From Gordonia phthalatica (lineage in GTDB: Bacteria > Actinomycetota > Actinomycetes > Mycobacteriales > Mycobacteriaceae): 64,000 nucleotides of DNA. Position 1 is the stretch's first letter. Every line of letters begins with the position of its first letter. Location: positions 1,984,001 to 2,048,000 of the forward strand of contig NZ_CP011853.1 of assembly GCF_001305675.1 (NCBI RefSeq). The letters run 5' to 3'. The position numbers and the translations under genes are program-made. Below are positions 57,985 to 64,000 of the stretch, one piece after another. A model generated the notes under the pieces. The model saw nothing but the letters and a program-made list of their open reading frames with translations. It made no database searches and was not told the DNA's origin.

Positions 57985-58674
57985 ATGCTCAGCATTCTCG
58001 GACGCGCCTCGGTCTCCAAGGTCACCGCGCCGATCGGCAAGGCGCTGATCAAGACCGGTCTGACCCCGGACGTCATGACGATCGTCGGCACCGTCGTGAC
58101 CGTCGGCGCGTCGATCGCCCTGTTCTCGCAGGGCTACCTGTTCGCCGGCGCCCTGGTCACGTGGGCGTTCGTCATGTTCGACATGCTCGACGGCGCCATG
58201 GCCCGGGCCCGCGGCGGCGGCACGCGATTCGGCTCGGTGCTCGACGCCACCTGCGACCGCATCGCCGACGGCGCGATCTTCGGCGCGCTGGCGTGGTGGG
58301 CTGCCTTCGTGGAGCCCCACAAGCCGCTCGTGATCGCCACCCTGATCTGCCTGGTGACCTCGCAGGTGATCTCGTACGCCAAGGCGCGCGCCGAGGCGGC
58401 GGGCCTGTACGGCGACGGCGGTCTCATCGAGCGCCCCGACCGGCTGATCATCGTCCTGGTGGGAGCGGGCTTCACCGACTTCCCGGGGCTGCACTGGAGC
58501 TGGGCGATCCACGTCGCGATGTGGATTCTCGCCGTCGCCTCCGTCATCACCGTGGGGCAGCGGATGTGGTCGGTCTACACCTCGCCGGGTGCCCGCGACC
58601 TGATCCCGACGGTGAAGAAGCCGGGCGACGACGGCCCCGCAGACGACGCCGACGAGTCGACGAACGAGGGCTGA
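57985..58674 (+). CDS. pgsA: Phosphatidylinositol phosphate synthase
   Basis: 229-residue membrane CDP-alcohol phosphotransferase making phosphatidylinositol phosphate from CDP-diacylglycerol and inositol 1-phosphate. The signature DMLDGAMARARGGGTRFGSVLDATCDR carries the DxxDG...ARx8Gx3Dx3D metal and substrate ligands. About six helices. AAAGGA lies upstream of the ATG, 10 bp after the HIT stop. As the head of the PIM module (pgsA-patA-pimA), it supplies the lipid anchor; suhB at 5.5 kb recycles inositol. Confidence 0.95.
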   Translation: MLSILGRASVSKVTAPIGKALIKTGLTPDVMTIVGTVVTVGASIALFSQGYLFAGALVTWAFVMFDMLDGAMARARGGGTRFGSVLDATCDRIADGAIFGALAWWAAFVEPHKPLVIATLICLVTSQVISYAKARAEAAGLYGDGGLIERPDRLIIVLVGAGFTDFPGLHWSWAIHVAMWILAVASVITVGQRMWSVYTSPGARDLIPTVKKPGDDGPADDADESTNEG

Positions 58675-58678
58675 ACCG

Positions 58679-59635
58679 GTGCTGGGAAAGCTCACCGACT
58701 ACGCCGCCGACCTCGGCTACCGCGCCGGGTGGGCGGCGGTTCGCTACGCGCCCGAGCAGCTGGCACGGGGCCTCTTCGACGTCGTCGGCACCGCGGCGGG
58801 ACGCCGCAATGGGGGACCGGACCAGCTCCGGAAGAACTTGGCGCGCGTCATCGGCACCGCTCCCGAGGACGTGCCGTCCGGGCTCGTCGAAGAGGCCATG
58901 CGGTCGTACGCGCGGTACTGGCGGGAGGCCTTCCGTCTGCCGACCACCGATCCCGCGGAGATCGTCGCGAGCGTCCGGATGTCGGACCACGACCGGCAGG
59001 TGGTCGACGACGTCTGCACGTCCGGCCGGGGTGTCGTCATGGCTCTGCCGCACTCCGGTAACTGGGACGTCTGCGGCGTCTGGCTGGTGGCCCACTACGG
59101 CCGGTTCGCGACAGTCGCCGAACGGCTCAAACCCGAGTCGCTGTTCGACCAGTTCGTCGAGTACCGCGAATCTCTCGGATTCGAAGTCTTCCCGCTGACG
59201 GGTGGCGAACAACCGCCGTTCCAACTGCTCGCCGAGCGACTCCGGGACGGCGGCATCGTCTGCCTGATGGGCGACCGGGACCTCTCGCACAGCGGAGTCC
59301 CCGTCGACCTGTTCGGCGAACGCACCCGGATGCCCGCGGGACCGGCGAAACTCGCGATCGATACCGGTGCGCACCTGCTGGCGGTGCATCACAGCTATGT
59401 CGACGAGAACACCTCGCTGCTGCGGTGCGGCACCCTCATCGACACCTCGGGCGGCGTCCAGGCGGCCACGCAGGCGCTCGCCGACGCCTTCGCCGAGGGC
59501 ATCGCGTCGGCACCCGCCGACTGGCACATGCTGCAACCGCTGTGGGAGAGCGACTGGTCGCAGGCTCGTCGCGAGCGGCTGGGCGTCGATGGGAACACAG
59601 CGGACGACGACCCGGCCGACAGCGGGCAGGGCTAG
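58679..59635 (+). CDS. patA: Phosphatidylinositol mannoside acyltransferase
   Basis: 318-residue LpxL/HtrB-type acyltransferase of the inner membrane face that acylates the 6-position of the mannose added by PimA. The HxxxxD active site is LPHSGNWDVCG, with LMGDRDLSHSGVPVDLFGERTRMPAGPAKLA further along. GTG start after GAGGG, 4 bp past pgsA. A short hydrophobic segment near the N-terminus (GYRAGWAAVRYAPEQLARGLF) probably associates with the membrane. Confidence 0.93.
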   Translation: MLGKLTDYAADLGYRAGWAAVRYAPEQLARGLFDVVGTAAGRRNGGPDQLRKNLARVIGTAPEDVPSGLVEEAMRSYARYWREAFRLPTTDPAEIVASVRMSDHDRQVVDDVCTSGRGVVMALPHSGNWDVCGVWLVAHYGRFATVAERLKPESLFDQFVEYRESLGFEVFPLTGGEQPPFQLLAERLRDGGIVCLMGDRDLSHSGVPVDLFGERTRMPAGPAKLAIDTGAHLLAVHHSYVDENTSLLRCGTLIDTSGGVQAATQALADAFAEGIASAPADWHMLQPLWESDWSQARRERLGVDGNTADDDPADSGQG

Positions 59636-59641
59636 GCCGCC

Positions 59642-60766
59642 ATGAAGATCGGCATGATCTGCCCGTACTCGTTCGACGTCCCCGGCGGCGTCCAGGCGCA
59701 CGTCATCGAGTTGGCCGAGGTGTTCATCCGTCGCGGTCACGAGGTCCGCGTCCTGGCACCGGCCGGTCCCGACGTGCGGATGCCCGACTACTTCGATTCG
59801 GCGGGGCCTGCGCTCGGCATCCCGTACAACGGTTCCGTCTCGCGAGTGACGTTCTCGCCCAAGGCGTATCACCGGCTCCGGCATTGGATCGAGGTCAACG
59901 AGTTCGACGTCCTGCACGTCCACGAGCCCAACGCGCCGAGCCTGTCGATGCTGTCGCTGATGGTTGCGACCGGACCCATCGTCACCACCTTCCACACCGC
60001 CACCACCAAATCCCTGTGGCTGACCGTCTTCGACTCGATGCTGCGCCAGTACCGCGAGCGGATCTCGGGGAAGATCGCCGTCTCCGAACTCGCACGGCGC
60101 TGGCAGATGGAGTCGCTCGGCAACGACGCCGTCGAGATCCCCAACGGCATCGACGTCGCGTCGTTCGCGAACGTGGAACCGCTCGACGGCTATCCGCGGC
60201 CCGGCCGCACCGTGATGTTCCTCGGGCGGTACGACGAGCCGCGCAAGGGCATCGACATCCTGATGCGGGCACTGCCGCAGATCGTCGAGGAGTTCCCCGA
60301 CGTCACCGTCCTGGTGGTCGGCGGCGGCGACGAGAAGGCGCTCCGCCGTCGCGCGAAGGATCTCGCCGGCCACCTGCACCTCCTCGGCATGGTCGACGAC
60401 GAGACGAAGGCGCGGGCGCTCGCCAGCGCCGACGTCTACGTGGCACCCAACCTCGGCGGGGAGAGCTTCGGCATCGTCCTCGTGGAGGCGATGGCAGCGG
60501 GCGCGGCGGTGGTGGCCAGCGACCTGGTCGCCTTCCAGCGGGTCCTCGACGGCGGCACCGCCGGACGCGTCGTCGAGACCGGCTCGCCGACCGCGCTCGC
60601 CGACGCCGTCATCGACCTCCTCGACGATGACGACGCCCGTCGGGCGCTCATCGCGCGCGGTCGAGCGCGCGCGGACCTGTACGACTGGTCGCGTGTCGCC
60701 GATCAGATCCAACGCGTCTACGACACGGTCACACTGGGCGCGGGCCCGGTCGTGGTGTCGGACTGA
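59642..60766 (+). CDS. pimA: Phosphatidylinositol alpha-mannosyltransferase PimA
   Basis: 374-residue GT4 enzyme adding the first mannose from GDP-mannose to phosphatidylinositol on the cytosolic leaflet. MKIGMICPYSFDVPGGVQAHVIELA gives the acceptor-side Gly loop, HVHEPNAPSLSMLSLM the helix contacting lipid, and GESFGIVLVEAMAAGAAVVAS the EX7E donor motif. Six bp after patA. Length and order match the mycobacterial operon. Identification is secure. Confidence 0.96.
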   Translation: MKIGMICPYSFDVPGGVQAHVIELAEVFIRRGHEVRVLAPAGPDVRMPDYFDSAGPALGIPYNGSVSRVTFSPKAYHRLRHWIEVNEFDVLHVHEPNAPSLSMLSLMVATGPIVTTFHTATTKSLWLTVFDSMLRQYRERISGKIAVSELARRWQMESLGNDAVEIPNGIDVASFANVEPLDGYPRPGRTVMFLGRYDEPRKGIDILMRALPQIVEEFPDVTVLVVGGGDEKALRRRAKDLAGHLHLLGMVDDETKARALASADVYVAPNLGGESFGIVLVEAMAAGAAVVASDLVAFQRVLDGGTAGRVVETGSPTALADAVIDLLDDDDARRALIARGRARADLYDWSRVADQIQRVYDTVTLGAGPVVVSD

Positions 60767-60776
60767 GGGAGACGAC

Positions 60777-61292
60777 ATGACGGTTCTCGCCGTGGTCGGC
60801 ATCGTCGTCGGCGCCCTGGCAGGCGCCGGACTCCTGTGGCTCGCCATCCTGTCCGCGACGCGCGCCACCCGACTCGATCGCCTCAACGTGCGCGTCGACC
60901 TGGCTTACGAGTCCCTGGTGTCGGCATTGGAACGTCGTGCCGTCGTCGCGCGGACGATCGCCGCAGCCGATCCGGCGGCCGACGGTGCGCAGGCTCTCGC
61001 CGACGCAGCGACCAGTGCCGAAGCGGCCCCGCGCGCCGACCGGGAAGCCGCCGAGAACGAGTTGTCGGTGGCCCTCGCGCGGGCGTCGAGCGTGAACCGG
61101 GCACCCGCGCTCGTCGCGGAACTCGCCGACGCACAGACCCGGGTGACCATGGCACGGCGCTTCTACAACGACGCCGTCCGTGACGTGCGAGCACTCGGCG
61201 GGCGCCGCATGGTCCGCTGGCTCCGGCTGGGAGGCCATTCCACATTGCCCCAATACTTCGAGATCACAGAGCGGGTCAGCGGAACCCTCTGA
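60777..61292 (+). CDS. LemA-like single-pass membrane protein
   Basis: 171-residue protein with one N-terminal transmembrane helix (VVGIVVGALAGAGLLWLAI) followed by a helical domain, ending with TRVTMARRFYNDAVRDVRALGGRR...LPQYFEI, which resembles the LemA C-terminal signature. As I recall, the gene at this position in M. tuberculosis (Rv2609c) has a similar N-terminal membrane part fused to a NUDIX domain, which is absent here. GAGGGAG precedes the ATG, 10 bp past pimA. Function unknown. Confidence 0.65.
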   Translation: MTVLAVVGIVVGALAGAGLLWLAILSATRATRLDRLNVRVDLAYESLVSALERRAVVARTIAAADPAADGAQALADAATSAEAAPRADREAAENELSVALARASSVNRAPALVAELADAQTRVTMARRFYNDAVRDVRALGGRRMVRWLRLGGHSTLPQYFEITERVSGTL

Positions 61293-61359
61293 ACACCGGC
61301 AAGGGCCGATCGGGTTTACTTGGTGGGTCATTCGATACCACGAATAGGGAGATCAATCA

Positions 61360-62277
61360 GTGTCCACTGAGGCTCAGAATGCGGCTCAGAACGCACCGGC
61401 GACCGGTACCGCCCGCGTCAAGCGCGGCATGGCCGAAATGCTCAAGGGCGGCGTCATCATGGACGTGGTCACCCCGGAGCAGGCCAAGATCGCAGAGGAT
61501 GCGGGCGCCGTCGCCGTCATGGCGCTCGAGCGCGTGCCCGCCGACATCCGCGCCCAGGGCGGCGTGTCGCGCATGAGCGACCCGGACATGATCGACGGCA
61601 TCATCGAGGCCGTCTCGATCCCGGTCATGGCCAAGGCCCGCATCGGTCACTTCGTCGAGGCGCAGATCCTGCAGAGCCTCGGCGTCGACTACATCGACGA
61701 GTCGGAGGTCCTCACCCCGGCCGACTACGAGAACCACATCGACAAGTTCTCGTTCACCGTGCCGTTCGTCTGCGGCGCCACCAACCTCGGCGAAGCGCTG
61801 CGTCGCATCAACGAGGGTGCCGCGATGATCCGCTCGAAGGGCGAGGCCGGCACCGGCGACGTCTCGAACGCCACCACCCACATGCGCAAGATCCGCCAGC
61901 AGCTGCGTCGTCTCAGCTCGCTGCCCGAGGACGAGCTGTACGTGGCCGCCAAGGAGCTGCAGGCTCCGTACGACCTCGTCGTCGAGGTCGCCAAGGCGGG
62001 TAAGCTCCCCGTCACGCTGTTCACCGCGGGCGGCATCGCCACCCCGGCCGACGCCGCGATGATGATGCAGCTGGGCGCCGAGGGCGTCTTCGTCGGTTCT
62101 GGCATCTTCAAGTCCGGCAACCCGGAGCAGCGTGCCGCCGCGATCGTCAAGGCCACCACCTTCTTCGACGACCCCGATCAGCTCGCGCAGATCTCCCGCG
62201 GCCTCGGCGAGGCGATGGTCGGCATCAACGTCGACGACATCCCGCAGCCGCACCGGCTCGCCGAGCGCGGCTGGTAA
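61360..62277 (+). CDS. pdxS: Pyridoxal 5'-phosphate synthase subunit PdxS
   Basis: 305-residue synthase subunit that builds PLP from ribose 5-phosphate, glyceraldehyde 3-phosphate and ammonia. GGVIMDVVTPEQAKIAEDAGAVAVMALERVPADIRAQGGVSRM and AKARIGHFVEAQIL contain the two catalytic Lys residues and phosphate sites. The GTG start has AGGGAG upstream. The glutaminase partner PdxT is not adjacent: the next gene is a small membrane protein, so pdxT must be elsewhere or further away. A short ATTCG-N6-CGAAT repeat (61330-61345) sits before the gene. Confidence 0.96.
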   Translation: MSTEAQNAAQNAPATGTARVKRGMAEMLKGGVIMDVVTPEQAKIAEDAGAVAVMALERVPADIRAQGGVSRMSDPDMIDGIIEAVSIPVMAKARIGHFVEAQILQSLGVDYIDESEVLTPADYENHIDKFSFTVPFVCGATNLGEALRRINEGAAMIRSKGEAGTGDVSNATTHMRKIRQQLRRLSSLPEDELYVAAKELQAPYDLVVEVAKAGKLPVTLFTAGGIATPADAAMMMQLGAEGVFVGSGIFKSGNPEQRAAAIVKATTFFDDPDQLAQISRGLGEAMVGINVDDIPQPHRLAERGW

Positions 62278-62294
62278 CAGCAACCCCCACGCTC

Positions 62295-62337
62295 ATGCCG
62301 TATTTCCGTCCCGTATTCCGGGACGGAAGTACGGCAT
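62295..62337. terminator. Strong 19-bp hairpin after pdxS
   Basis: ATGCCGTATTTCCGTCCCG (62295-62313) pairs with 62319-62337 over 19 positions with a single T-G wobble and a 5-nt loop. It starts 17 bp past the pdxS stop and probably acts as its terminator. Confidence 0.75.
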
Positions 62338-62410
62338 AAGCTGTCTCCGGGCGGTAGCCGCCCCGAGCGGATGACTGGGGAGGGCCTCGATCAGATACGC
62401 ATCACGCGCA

Positions 62411-62893
62411 TTGTGGCTGGTAGCAGCAGTGCTGAACGCCGCCTGGATCACCCATCTCCTGACCGGGCCGATCGACTCGTATTCCCTGGGTTGCGGCAAG
62501 ACCTTCACGCTGGAGCGCTACGGCGGTGTGGCTGCCGACGCGACCTGCGAGACGTCGGTCTTCGACGCCTTGGACACGTCGATCTCGACCGGGATGATCG
62601 TCCTGCTCGTTGCGCCGGCCATCGTCGCCGCGCTGGTGAATCGGCTCTGGATGTCGGTGATCGCCGTCGCCGCGATCGTTCCCTCGATCGCGATCGGCCT
62701 GCTGCACTGGTCCGACTACTGGAGTCTGCTGGTCGCCGGCGGAGTTCCGATCCTGTGCATCTCGCTCATTCCGTTGGCGTTCCACCTGGGCCGCCGCTCC
62801 TACCTGAGTCGGCAGGCCGGGCGAGGCGACGCGCACCAGCACACGACTTCGCTGTTCGACGAGAACGGTCAGAACCGACTGTTCCGCGCCTAG
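62411..62893 (+). CDS. Small membrane protein of unknown function
   Basis: 160 residues from the TTG at 62411, with three or four hydrophobic segments (WLVAAVLNAAWITHLL, GMIVLLVAPAIVAALV, MSVIAVAAIVPSIAIGLL, LVAGGVPILCISLIPLAF) and two extracytosolic Cys (LGCGK, ATCET) that could form a disulfide. No family is recognised. The start is weak: a stop lies in frame at 62372, and the GTG at 62429 would remove part of the first helix. Codon pattern supports real coding. Confidence 0.6.
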   Translation: MWLVAAVLNAAWITHLLTGPIDSYSLGCGKTFTLERYGGVAADATCETSVFDALDTSISTGMIVLLVAPAIVAALVNRLWMSVIAVAAIVPSIAIGLLHWSDYWSLLVAGGVPILCISLIPLAFHLGRRSYLSRQAGRGDAHQHTTSLFDENGQNRLFRA

Positions 62894-62900
62894 CGCCTGG

Positions 62901-63311
62901 TCAGAAACCGAGTTCGGCGGCGACCGCGCGGGCCTGTTTGGCGGTGTTCTTGGGGACTTCCACGACCCATGCCGTGTCGTCCGCGAAGAGAACCGCGACG
63001 CGGGTCGACGTGACACCTCCGCCGACGGACATCGCACGAACCCGACTGCGCGGGACCCGCGCGACGACGTCCTTCGGCTTCAACGTGATGGCGCCGACCA
63101 TGGACACCAGGACGATGTCGTCTGCGGTGACGGCCAGGAGGCCCACCCGGCCGAATGCGGGAGTGCTGTTCGTGGCGTTACGGCCGGACGCCTCCGCCAC
63201 TGCGATGCCGAGGCTGCCGAGGGGGAGGATCTTGGCCGTCGAGCCCTTGCTCAGGACCCGGACTGCAGCGCGCTGCGGAGATCCGAGGAGGGTGGACGCA
63301 TCGGTGGCCAT
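62901..63311 (-). CDS. Hypothetical protein, possible PH-like domain
   Basis: 136-residue protein: N-terminal flexible part, then a beta-rich domain (GRVGLLAVTADDIVLVSMVGAITLKPKDVVARVPRSRVRAMSVGGGVTSTRVAVLFADDTAWVVEVPKNTAKQARAVAAEL) whose alternation of strands and a final helix resembles bacterial pleckstrin-homology-like folds. No identified family or function. The ATG at 63311 has GGAG 8 nt upstream. It converges on the small membrane protein gene. Confidence 0.65.
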   Translation of the reverse strand: MATDASTLLGSPQRAAVRVLSKGSTAKILPLGSLGIAVAEASGRNATNSTPAFGRVGLLAVTADDIVLVSMVGAITLKPKDVVARVPRSRVRAMSVGGGVTSTRVAVLFADDTAWVVEVPKNTAKQARAVAAELGF

Positions 63312-63626
63312 GGTGGAACTCCGTTCACGGGGTGGGCGGTCGCACTGGTCGGACCATCGGTTGCACGGTCGCACCATCCCATCATGGATGTCCGATGCTC
63401 GGGGTGCCGATGGGCTTCTTCCTGGAAACGCTTCACAGCACTGAAAATCCGACGCACGCCAGGAAGGTCGGACCACGGGACCGTCGGCAGCGCGCGCCAA
63501 AGTACACTTGATTCGATATTGGTGTACGAGATGTCTGGCCAGACCCGCGAACCTCAGGTTCGCGGAGACGGCGGGGCTGGGGGAACGTCGAGCCTCCACG
63601 TCTGACATTCGATGGCAGGGAGCACG
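63312..63626. promoter_or_regulatory. Regulatory region upstream of the PP2C gene
   Basis: This 315-bp gap has no gene that I can support. It contains a perfect palindrome CCGCGAACCT-C-AGGTTCGCGG (63545-63565), a wider inverted repeat GTACAC-N14-GTGTAC (63502-63527) and several GGTCGCAC-like direct repeats at 63336-63375. The palindrome is 62 bp upstream of the PP2C start. Confidence 0.5.
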
Positions 63627-64000
63627 ATGACCGAAGCGAAGATTCTGCGCGATGAAGCGGTGACCGGCCGCGACGAGGTGGCAGGCCTCGCCGTCGACTG
63701 GGCGGTGTTCTGTCACGTGGGTCGCGTTCGTGAGGCCAATGAGGACGGAGCGCTCGCGATTCCCGGTCGCTACATCGTCGCCGACGGCATGGGCGGACAC
63801 GACAGCGGCGAACTCGCCAGCGAAGCCGCCCTGCTGACCCTCTCGGAGGTGCCGATCGGGGAGAACGCCGCGGACGCGCGCGCCCACATCACCGAGCTCC
63901 TGGAGACCGCCCAGGAACGGATCGGCGAGCTGGGTACGGAGACGGGCCGTCGAGCCGGCACCACGGCGACGGGCATCGTCCTGACGACGGACGAAGGCGT
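63627..64000 (+). CDS. PP2C-family serine/threonine phosphatase, 3' truncated by window edge
   Basis: First 124 codons of a metal-dependent protein phosphatase; no stop before the window ends. Motifs VGRVREANEDGALAI (RxxNED) and YIVADGMGGHDSGELASEAAL give the first metal-binding Asp residues. The ATG at 63627 has AGGGAG 5 nt upstream; an in-frame ATG lies at 63612. Whether it carries further domains, such as FHA or transmembrane segments, cannot be seen here. Members oppose Ser/Thr kinases such as PknA/PknB. Confidence 0.9.
   Translation, partial: MTEAKILRDEAVTGRDEVAGLAVDWAVFCHVGRVREANEDGALAIPGRYIVADGMGGHDSGELASEAALLTLSEVPIGENAADARAHITELLETAQERIGELGTETGRRAGTTATGIVLTTDEG

Noticed and set aside
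63545..63565. LexA (SOS) box upstream of the PP2C gene
   Set aside because: The CGAAC and GTTCG arms are separated by 5 bp rather than the 4 bp of the actinobacterial box, and flanking bases differ.

Overview
This is a high-GC actinobacterial chromosome segment. Arabinan, phosphatidylinositol-mannoside and mycolyltransferase-like genes (aftC, pgsA, patA, pimA, a secreted Ag85-type esterase), together with hemQ, cei, DUF4193, DUF3000 and an Ala/Lys-rich sigA, point to a mycolic-acid bacterium of the order Mycobacteriales. A Gordonia-like genus is my best guess, at low confidence. Gene order from sigA to the acetyltransferase at 31 kb follows Mycobacterium tuberculosis Rv2703 to Rv2669, and thrS to pdxS follows Rv2614c to Rv2606c, as I remember those loci.

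Layout. 0-31 kb is mostly conserved backbone: a carboxyltransferase end, an esterase, a GlxA-type regulator, sigA, ppgK, suhB, cei, dut, a nitric-oxide defence operon (nsrR-hmp), paired TrkA proteins, an APC permease, an RNA methyltransferase, dxs, rnd, the haem genes hemE-hemY-hemQ, msrB, aftC, a lipoprotein hydrolase, a RibD-like reductase and zapE. 31-38 kb is variable: three DUF4261-like paralogues, an MFS exporter, three 109-bp tandem repeats, an intact 13E12 (DUF222-HNH) gene and a duplicated tRNA-Gly/Cys/Val cassette.

38.5-48.8 kb is an integrated 10.2-kb element bounded by 50-bp direct repeats made from the 3' part of tRNA-Val(CAC). It encodes a tyrosine integrase, an excisionase-like HTH protein, a RepA-like ATPase followed by iterons, HNH nuclease, large terminase, portal, scaffold, major capsid and two connectors. 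It has no tail, lysis or recognisable repressor genes. This is the plan of a capsid-forming phage satellite (comparable with phiRv1/phiRv2 and cfPICI elements), not of a complete prophage. Its two late transcription units start from near-identical palindromic promoters, its integrase-excisionase interval carries two phased operators, and matching candidate integrase arm sites lie at both ends.

48.9-64 kb returns to chromosome: a secreted Ag85-like esterase, a heterodimeric ABC exporter with one degenerate ATP site, a GT87 mannosyltransferase, thrS, an Ap4A-phosphorylase-type HIT protein, the PIM pathway operon pgsA-patA-pimA, a LemA-like protein, pdxS, two unknown small genes and the start of a PP2C phosphatase. 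Across the whole window many start codons sit 6-7 nt after a TANNNT -10 box, implying widespread leaderless transcription, and I used this to choose several starts.
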